Source: Gammaproteobacteria bacterium (lineage in GTDB: Bacteria; Pseudomonadota; Gammaproteobacteria; UBA6429; Thiohalophilaceae). Taken from it: DNA of 5,407 nucleotides. Within the stretch, counting starts at the first letter, position 1. Every line of letters begins with the position of its first letter. The stretch is from NCBI GenBank assembly GCA_029880425.1, contig JAOUOK010000165.1, positions 1-5,407 on the forward strand, read 5' to 3'. Shown here piece after piece: positions 1 through 4,480 of the stretch. The position numbers were made by a program, and so were the translations under genes. The notes beneath the pieces are model-generated. The model did no database searches, was not told the DNA's origin, and saw only the letters and a list, made by a program, of their open reading frames with translations.

Positions 1-64
1 CTGAAGTTAATAGTTTATCTTTACGAAAATCAGAAAGGGCTAATCCACCAGGCAATTGCAGCAT
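1..64 (-). CDS. purL: Phosphoribosylformylglycinamidine synthase, N-terminal fragment (runs off the left edge)
   Basis: Reading the minus strand from the ATG at 64-62 gives 21 residues beginning MLQLPGGLALSDFRKDKLL. This lines up with the start of the large proteobacterial PurL (E. coli begins [20 protein letters not shown]), including the conserved ALS-FR-KLL pattern. PurL makes FGAM from FGAR, glutamine and ATP in step four of purine synthesis, in the cytoplasm. Only the first codons are present, so no catalytic motif can be checked. The start is set by the family alignment; the upstream SD is weak (GGA at minus 78-76). It is transcribed away from the signalling cluster and is probably just its chromosomal neighbour. 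The short overlap keeps confidence below certainty, but no other family fits as well. Confidence 0.8.
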   Translation of the reverse strand, partial: MLQLPGGLALSDFRKDKLLTS

Positions 65-104
65 GCGCTTAAAGTCCAGAATTATTGGTTAAAAAAGATA
101 ATAG

Positions 105-133
105 ATCATACACCATCCCAGTTTTGACGTCAG
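105..133 (-). promoter_or_regulatory. Candidate sigma70 promoter for purL
   Basis: On the minus strand, CTGACG (133-128, 4 of 6 to TTGACA) is followed after exactly 17 bases by TATGAT (110-105, 5 of 6 to TATAAT). Transcription would start near 98, giving a leader of about 35 nt before the purL ATG. The -35 box overlaps the perfect palindrome TGACGTCA (125-132), so a repressor binding there could block it. No clear E. coli-type PurR box is visible. Sequence match only. Confidence 0.4.
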
Positions 134-280
134 TCCTTTGACCTTAAACAAACACAGAAGTATGGGGGTTAGCATAGAGGAGTAATTACGCTTCTTTCAT
201 GAAAGCTGGATGCATAAAATGCTAGCTTCGCCATGCTTCCCCGAGAAAAAAGTGTGAAGCCTGTCACAAAATTAACACAT

Positions 281-314
281 ATAAAAATTAGTGCTAAATA
301 ATACTAAATTTTAT
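281..314. repeat. 12-bp inverted repeat with one mismatch
   Basis: Arms ATAAAAATTAGT (281-292) and ACTAAATTTTAT (303-314) are complementary at 11 of 12 positions, with a 10-base spacer. The right arm ends immediately before the -35 part of the sigma28-like promoter. The placement suits an operator or activator site for the downstream operon, although AT-rich DNA yields such repeats by chance fairly easily. Confidence 0.4.
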
Positions 315-341
315 TTATGATTAATGTATCGTTGCCGATAA
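315..341 (+). promoter_or_regulatory. Candidate sigma28 (FliA) promoter of the signalling operon
   Basis: GCCGATAA at 334-341 is identical to the FliA -10 consensus. At the canonical spacing of 11 bases upstream, TTATGATT (315-322) matches 5 of 8 positions of the -35 consensus TAAAGTTT, lacking the full TAAA core. Transcription would begin near 348, leaving a leader of about 60 nt before the GTG start at 408. A perfect -10 with a mediocre -35 makes this a candidate, not a certainty. If real, it would place the operon in the late flagellar/chemotaxis regulon. Confidence 0.4.
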
Positions 342-398
342 CCCAGTGCATCAGTGTGATATCGTTATAAAACATATAAATAATTATAAATTCTTTTT

Positions 399-402
399 GG
401 AG
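399..402 (+). promoter_or_regulatory. Shine-Dalgarno supporting a GTG start
   Basis: GGAG lies 5 bases before the GTG at 408-410. It supports this non-ATG start over the downstream ATG at codon 10, which would cut into the first beta strand of the receiver-like domain. Confidence 0.7.
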
Positions 403-407
403 ACAAA

Positions 408-1505
408 GTGAAAATTAAGGTTGCTTTACATGGAATGGATAAACGCAGTGAAGAACGCATGCTCACCATATTTTCTATGAACTTTAAAGATCAGTGTGAA
501 CATGTAGATATTAATAATGCAGATACAGTTATTTATGACATGGATGATAAAAATGTAAACGAAGAATGGAGTAAATTCCGGGCTGAGTATCCTGATATAC
601 CCGTCATTATCATGTCAAAAGACACTATTGATTTAGATGGTGTTTTACATATTTCAAAGCCTGCTAAACTGGCAAATCTTTTAACTGCGCTGAAAGAGTC
701 AAGTAACAAGGAAATAGGTTCAAGCCTTAAAAGTACAGCTAATGTTGCTCATGCCCTGCAAGACCGTGACCGTCATGCCAATAAAAACCTGGGTACAACT
801 GAAAAATTTGGCATGTATTATAAGCCTGAAATGTTTTTACAGGATAAGATAGTAAAAGCCATCAAAAAAAGTCATGAACTGAAAAAAGATATTTTTTTAA
901 AATGCTGGACTGATCACTGGATTCTTATTTCACCTTTCACAAATTTCCTGCTGCAAAATATCAATGATATTCAAATTAAAACACTTGGACTTGTTGTTTT
1001 AGGTGAAGGCCCCGATCAACTGTCATTCAGTGAACACCTGTTTTCAAATGATGAAATTATGCACATGGCAAACACGCCGACAAACAAAGTTAAAATAGTA
1101 CCTACTGATCAATTTCTTTGGGATCTCACAGTCAAAACAGCACGAGGTCGCATACCTGAAGGAACATCACTTGATGAACTTTATGTTTTACAGTACTGGC
1201 CAAACTTGCCTCATCTTTTACATATTGCAAATGCAACCAGAATAAGTGCTTTCTGGATAGACAAACCTCAGTCTATAAATAACGTTGTAGAAAAACTCGC
1301 CATTCCTGTAGAAGATGTTTTAACTTATTTTAGTGCCGCGACTGCAACAGGATTACTAATGCCGGCAAAACGAAAAGAAGATATGTTAGTCACTCCTGAA
1401 ATAATAGAGACAGATAAAAAGAGACACGGAATATTTAAAGCGCTGATAGGTAAAATCGGCAAAAATATTACTTATAAAAAAGATTCCGTGGTTGATGAGG
1501 CCTAA
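408..1505 (+). CDS. Atypical response-regulator (pseudo-receiver) protein with a C-terminal winged-helix-like region
   Basis: 365 residues, GTG start. Residues 1-97 have receiver-like alternation: beta1 KVALHG (4-9), a third strand ending in Asp44 within DTVIYDMDD, beta4 PVIIMS with Ser70, and the beta5 Lys-Pro pair (HISKPAK, K84-P85). The acidic pair that normally follows beta1 is missing, so Mg-dependent phosphorylation of Asp44 is doubtful. Residues 98-135 look like a polar linker. The region 136-265 is a domain I do not recognise. Residues about 266-320 (LLHIANATRI through TGLL) resemble a winged-helix fold of the kind found in PatA-like bacterial regulators. No membrane segment or signal peptide is seen. 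It is first in the operon, two bases from the GTPase gene, so it is probably its input or scaffold protein. The receiver assignment is moderately secure; the rest is inference. Confidence 0.7.
   Translation: MKIKVALHGMDKRSEERMLTIFSMNFKDQCEHVDINNADTVIYDMDDKNVNEEWSKFRAEYPDIPVIIMSKDTIDLDGVLHISKPAKLANLLTALKESSNKEIGSSLKSTANVAHALQDRDRHANKNLGTTEKFGMYYKPEMFLQDKIVKAIKKSHELKKDIFLKCWTDHWILISPFTNFLLQNINDIQIKTLGLVVLGEGPDQLSFSEHLFSNDEIMHMANTPTNKVKIVPTDQFLWDLTVKTARGRIPEGTSLDELYVLQYWPNLPHLLHIANATRISAFWIDKPQSINNVVEKLAIPVEDVLTYFSAATATGLLMPAKRKEDMLVTPEIIETDKKRHGIFKALIGKIGKNITYKKDSVVDEA
1496..1500 (+). promoter_or_regulatory. SD for the GTPase gene, inside the end of the preceding gene
   Basis: TGAGG sits 7 bases before the ATG at 1508 and overlaps the last codons of the upstream gene, whose TAA is at 1503-1505. 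This arrangement suggests translational coupling and a fixed ratio of the two products. Confidence 0.6.
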
Positions 1506-1507
1506 AC

Positions 1508-2068
1508 ATGTTTGATAAAAATGCTTACAAAATTATTTTTACAGGACCTGTTGGCTCAGGAAAATCCACGGCCATTAACTCTATAAGTGATATGGCTGTT
1601 ATTTCTACAGAACAAATTGCAACGGATCATGTTAAAAACCGAAAAGAAACAACAACAGTTGCGCTTGATTATGGAATGATAAAACTGGGTGAAGGTGAAA
1701 ATATCCACTTATATGGAACACCTGGACAAGAAAGGTTTAATTTCATGTGGGAGATACTTGTAAATAATGCCATTGGTATAGTCATACTCGTTGATAACGC
1801 AAACAAGGATCCATTAAGTGATTTAAGTTTTTTCCTTAAAGCTTTTGAAAAATTCATACATACAAATGCGATTGCTGTTGGCATTACACGAACTGATTTA
1901 AGTGGTGGACCTTCTTTACCCGATTACCGCCGTATACTAAAAGACTTTGGTTTAAACCCACCTTTATTTGAAATTGATGGCAGAAAAAAAGATGAAGTAA
2001 GCATGCTAATTCAAGCATTATTATTCAGTCTGGATCAAAGCTTTCACGAAGATGAAACTACTGAGTAA
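1508..2068 (+). CDS. Small Ras-like GTPase of the MglA/CvnD (COG2229-like) type
   Basis: 186 residues, the usual size for a one-domain bacterial small GTPase. The G1 P-loop is GPVGSGKST (13-21). The switch I stretch ETTTVALDYG (47-56) supplies the G2 threonine. Switch II is GTPGQERF (70-77): the canonical G3 Asp is Gly, but the Gln that positions the attacking water in Ras has an equivalent at Gln74. The G4 motif appears as TRTD (127-130) in place of NKxD, as often happens in this bacterial branch. It has no lipidation signal or membrane segment. Such GTPases are controlled by Roadblock/LC7 proteins, and two of these are encoded just downstream. Genes lie 2 bp upstream and 11 bp downstream. 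The GTPase family is secure; its effector and whether it hydrolyses GTP quickly are unknown. MglA proper is a polarity switch, so a role in polarity or motility is possible. Confidence 0.88.
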   Translation: MFDKNAYKIIFTGPVGSGKSTAINSISDMAVISTEQIATDHVKNRKETTTVALDYGMIKLGEGENIHLYGTPGQERFNFMWEILVNNAIGIVILVDNANKDPLSDLSFFLKAFEKFIHTNAIAVGITRTDLSGGPSLPDYRRILKDFGLNPPLFEIDGRKKDEVSMLIQALLFSLDQSFHEDETTE

Positions 2069-2079
2069 CATATTACGAC

Positions 2080-3417
2080 ATGAATGATTATATTCTTGAA
2101 TTAGAAGAGTTTGGCGTTGCTTTTGGTGAAAAAATAATTTTAAGCAGTGTTAACTTAAAAGTTCCCTCGGTGGGTAATGTAGTGTTGTTTGGGCCAGCGG
2201 GCATCGGCAAGTCAACTTTATTTCGCTCAATATGTGGTATTAACTATGCTAACCCATCTTTCAGAACGTGGGGGAAAGCTCACTACCTGGACCAAGAGCT
2301 GCATGCAGATATTCCAGAAACCCCGGCATTAGTTTCTCAAAACGTAAAATTAATGATGTCTTCTATTTTAGAAAATGTCATTTTTAATTTACCCGAACGT
2401 AGCGTGTTACAGAAAAATCAGCAAATTGATATTGCCAGCCGTTTACTTGAACAAGCAAACCTGGCTGACCTGGTCTCAAGACTGGATGACAATGTCATTG
2501 ATCTCTCTCTCGGGCAACAGCGGCATATTGCAATATTAAGAACAGCGGTAGCGAACCCTAAACTTATATGCATTGATGAGCCAACAACAGGGCTTGAAGA
2601 TGACTATGTAGATACACTATTACAATATATTTCAGAAGTCTCTGAACGACGTGCAGTAATGACAATATTACATAACCAGGCACATGCAAAAAAATTAAAA
2701 GGTATGGTTGCACTACTCTCGGGCGGCTGGATTCATGAATACGATATTGATGATGAATTTTATAACGCTCCTAAATCAAAGGCAGGCAAACAATTCATTA
2801 AAAGTGGTTCATGCGCAACACTTGGACCTGAAGTTGATAAAGAGGCACTTGAATATATTGACTTAGATACCGTTGAAATGCCGCCGCCATTACCGAAGGC
2901 GGCGAAACAGTATGTCAGTGAAGCTCTGGGCCCAAGAAATTTTATCTGGTTAAAAAAAGGCATCCTTGCAGGCACGCCACAACCTGGAATTATGACGGAT
3001 CTTGATTATGATTTAAAAGCATTGAAGCGCGTAGGTGTTACAAAGTTAATAACATTATTGGAGAAGCCGCTTGATGCTGAATACATAAAACAATTCGACA
3101 TTGAATGCATGTGGTTTCCTATAAATGATATGGAAGCACCGACAATCGAAGACGCAATGAAGTGGTGTCAAAAAGTCGAAGATTATATAAAAACTAATGA
3201 AGTAACAGCATACCACTGTAAAGCTGGAATGGGGCGAACCGGTACCATGTTAACCGCTCAGTTAATATGGGAAGGGTTAGATTCTCTTACTGCATTAGAA
3301 AATGCCCGTAAGATTGAACCTCGCTGGGTTCAGTCTGATGTCCAGGCCAAATTTTTAGAGGAGTTTCATCAAGCAGTTAAAAATGTAAAAACTAGTAAAA
3401 AAATCAGCAATAGTTGA
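2080..3417 (+). CDS. ABC-type ATPase fused to a DUSP23-like dual-specificity phosphatase
   Basis: 445 residues in two modules. The ABC ATPase (about 1-222) shows Walker A GPAGIGKST (38-46), Q-loop Gln87, signature LSLGQQ (142-147, a variant of LSGGQ), Walker B LICIDE (162-167) with Glu167, D-loop GLED (171-174) and switch His198. A proline-containing linker (about 223-285, PPPLPK at 268-273) leads to a cysteine phosphatase (286-435). This has NFIWLKKGILAGTP near its start, general-acid candidate Asp350 in FPINDMEAP, and the P-loop HCKAGMGRTGT (379-389) with nucleophile Cys380 and Arg386. The pattern is closest to atypical DSPs such as DUSP23. All catalytic residues of both halves appear intact. 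No membrane segments or permease gene are visible, so transport is unlikely; a regulatory ATPase is more plausible. There is no SD before the ATG at 2080, so translation probably depends on coupling to the GTPase gene. The fusion is a single uninterrupted frame. The substrate is unknown. Confidence 0.88.
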   Translation: MNDYILELEEFGVAFGEKIILSSVNLKVPSVGNVVLFGPAGIGKSTLFRSICGINYANPSFRTWGKAHYLDQELHADIPETPALVSQNVKLMMSSILENVIFNLPERSVLQKNQQIDIASRLLEQANLADLVSRLDDNVIDLSLGQQRHIAILRTAVANPKLICIDEPTTGLEDDYVDTLLQYISEVSERRAVMTILHNQAHAKKLKGMVALLSGGWIHEYDIDDEFYNAPKSKAGKQFIKSGSCATLGPEVDKEALEYIDLDTVEMPPPLPKAAKQYVSEALGPRNFIWLKKGILAGTPQPGIMTDLDYDLKALKRVGVTKLITLLEKPLDAEYIKQFDIECMWFPINDMEAPTIEDAMKWCQKVEDYIKTNEVTAYHCKAGMGRTGTMLTAQLIWEGLDSLTALENARKIEPRWVQSDVQAKFLEEFHQAVKNVKTSKKISNS

Positions 3418-3440
3418 GTATTTTTCTAGGTTAATATGGG

Positions 3441-3474
3441 TGGTGCTGATATAATCCATACAGCACTAATTTTT
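3441..3474 (+). promoter_or_regulatory. Extended -10 promoter inside an inverted repeat, ahead of the first Roadblock gene
   Basis: TGATATAAT at 3447-3455 is a perfect extended -10 (TGnTATAAT); no good -35 is present, as is common for this class. Transcription would start near 3462. The -10 is flanked by arms TGGTGCTG (3441-3448) and CAGCACTA (3461-3468), which pair over 8 positions with one G-T wobble and are followed by five T's (3470-3474). The same element could therefore act as an operator around the promoter, or as a weak terminator/attenuator that lowers read-through from the upstream operon. Confidence 0.5.
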
Positions 3475-3498
3475 AAGTTTAATATTCAAAATAGATAT

Positions 3499-3502
3499 GA
3501 GG
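3499..3502 (+). promoter_or_regulatory. Shine-Dalgarno of the first Roadblock gene
   Basis: GAGG lies 10 bases before the ATG at 3513. Together with the extended -10, it suggests stronger independent expression than the upstream operon genes. Confidence 0.55.
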
Positions 3503-3512
3503 AAATAACAAA

Positions 3513-3917
3513 ATGTCATTAGATGCAGAATTACAAAAAGCCGTTTCAGCAGTACCTGATTGTGTTGCCGCGGGTGTGGTAGATCTTTCTACAGGTATGC
3601 TATTAGCTATTAAGACGGTTGACTCACATCCTAGCGAAGTTATGGATGTATTAGCAGCAGCAACTGCTGATATGTTTCAGGGTACAAATGTACAAATGAT
3701 TGAAAACATTTTCAAAAAAGCACGTGGTATTGAAAATGATGCTCATCACTACTTCCAGGAAATGATTGTAAACAGTGATAATCTTGTTCACGTTTTCTCT
3801 CGTTGTAAAACTAATGAAGAAATCGTTGTTGCATTTGTCTGCCGTAAGAGCGTCAACCTGGGTATGGCACTGACAAAAGTTCGCGGCGCTTTACCTGCAT
3901 TAGAAGGCGCAATTTAA
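3513..3917 (+). CDS. Roadblock/LC7-like protein (divergent)
   Basis: 134 residues, a normal length for a single Roadblock domain. An N-terminal helix (1-13) is followed by a strand pair, CVAAGVVDLSTGMLLAI (17-33), with the G-VVD-TGM turn typical of the fold. A long helix follows around 41-68, then strands near 82-97 and 103-110, and a closing helix in NLGMALTKVRGALPALE (115-131). These proteins form dimers that bind MglA-type GTPases as GAPs or scaffolds, so the GTPase encoded at 1508-2068 is the likely partner. It has cysteines at 17, 98 and 110. It has its own promoter and a strong terminator, so it may be made in excess of the GTPase. It is only distantly similar to the second Roadblock protein, which suggests distinct roles more than simple duplication. 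The family call is by pattern; the partner is inferred. Confidence 0.75.
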   Translation: MSLDAELQKAVSAVPDCVAAGVVDLSTGMLLAIKTVDSHPSEVMDVLAAATADMFQGTNVQMIENIFKKARGIENDAHHYFQEMIVNSDNLVHVFSRCKTNEEIVVAFVCRKSVNLGMALTKVRGALPALEGAI

Positions 3918-3945
3918 ATAATTTCAGATTATTTAAGTTTCATAT

Positions 3946-3986
3946 AAAACCGGGGTTACATATCATTGTAATACCCGGTTTTTTTT
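3946..3986 (+). terminator. Strong rho-independent terminator after the first Roadblock gene
   Basis: AAAACCGGG (3946-3954) pairs perfectly with CCCGGTTTT (3974-3982), and an inner stem TTACA/TGTAA (3956-3960/3967-3971) closes a six-base loop. A run of eight T's occupies 3979-3986. It lies 28 bases after the stop codon and should end transcription before the second Roadblock gene. Confidence 0.88.
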
Positions 3987-4025
3987 CATTTAATATTTAC
4001 AATAAGTTAATATTAAATGGAAAAA
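3981..4025. repeat. Long AT-rich hairpin overlapping the terminator T-run
   Basis: CATTTAATATT (3987-3997) and AATATTAAATG (4009-4019) form a perfect 11-bp inverted repeat. The pairing extends outward through one T-G wobble and five more T-A pairs (3981-3985 with 4021-4025), and inward through two pairs to an AATAA loop. The left arm reuses the terminator's T-run. It could be an operator for the second Roadblock gene, a 3'-end stabiliser, or a structure that competes with the terminator. Confidence 0.6.
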
Positions 4026-4084
4026 TTCATATTAAGTGTAGTACCATTATCCGAATACAAGTAAAGACATATAAGTAACCTTAA

Positions 4085-4480
4085 ATGCCAAAATTAGAAG
4101 TTAATAATTCAGAACAAGATAATCAACTTAAACCCATTCTAAATGAGCTAAATAGTGTATCTGAGCACATTGAAGCCTCGGCAGTCATGTCTCGGGATGG
4201 ATTAAGTGTTGCATCTGTATTAGGTGATGGCGTTGACCCAGACAGGCTGGGGGCCATGTGTGCAGCTTTACTTGGCCTGGCTGATACAACGGCGCGTGAG
4301 CTCAACCGAGGTGAGCTACACCAGGTCTTAATACACGGTTCACTAGGCTTCATGTTAATTACACATGTTGGTCCAAAGGCAGTACTGGCCGTTGCCACTA
4401 AGCCAGGAACCAATCTAGGGATGGTTTTTCTTGAAACAAAAAAAACTGCCGAGAAAATATTAAAAATTCTTGAGTTATAA
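4085..4480 (+). CDS. Roadblock/LC7 domain protein (MglB/CvnB-like)
   Basis: 131 residues and a clear Roadblock/LC7 pattern. A helix with LKPILNELNSV (15-25) is followed by IEASAVMSRDGLSVAS (29-44), carrying the typical A-V-S-DG-V turn. Then come the long helix DRLGAMCAALLGLADTTAREL (53-73, quoted in two parts: DRLGAMCAAL and LGLADTTAREL), strands QVLIHGSLGFMLITHVG (80-96) and AVLAVATK (99-106), and the NLGMVFLETKKTAEKI helix (110-125). Homologues dimerise and act on small GTPases, so the likely target is the GTPase at 1508-2068. It is separated from the first Roadblock gene by a terminator and a hairpin, so it should have its own promoter. The only visible candidate is TATAAG (4070-4075), which would give an almost leaderless mRNA; no SD precedes the ATG. 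Low or specially controlled translation is possible. Its TAA overlaps the stop of the convergent globin gene. Confidence 0.87.
   Translation: MPKLEVNNSEQDNQLKPILNELNSVSEHIEASAVMSRDGLSVASVLGDGVDPDRLGAMCAALLGLADTTARELNRGELHQVLIHGSLGFMLITHVGPKAVLAVATKPGTNLGMVFLETKKTAEKILKILEL

Larger units (their letters stand above)
65..407. other. Divergent intergenic region between purL and the signalling cluster
   Basis: This is 343 bases without a supportable gene. It contains the purL promoter candidate, palindromes TGACGTCA (125-132) and CTTTCATGAAAG (194-205), an imperfect hairpin at 201-229 (GAAAGCT/AGCTTC outer arms, GCAT/ATGC inner arms), an 11-of-12 inverted repeat (281-292/303-314), and a sigma28-like promoter (315-341). 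TTGACC (138-143) and TATGGG (161-166), 17 apart, form a weak alternative plus-strand sigma70 promoter. Short ORFs such as 210-257 lack an SD and are not called. I recognised no riboswitch or tRNA; a small RNA from the 190-260 stretch cannot be excluded. Confidence 0.6.

Noticed and set aside
210..257. 15-codon ORF (MHKMLASPCFPEKKV) in the left intergenic region
   Set aside because: No Shine-Dalgarno at a usable distance and nothing to distinguish it from chance.
1669..1884. Open frame of 71 codons on the minus strand inside the GTPase gene
   Set aside because: It lies entirely antisense to a well-supported GTPase and has no recognisable domain.
2080..2745. ABC domain considered as part of a membrane transporter
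   Set aside because: No membrane-spanning protein is encoded nearby and the domain is fused to a cytoplasmic phosphatase.
2760..2975. Open frame of 71 codons on the minus strand inside the ABC-phosphatase gene
   Set aside because: It is antisense to the linker of an intact fusion gene, with no family resemblance.
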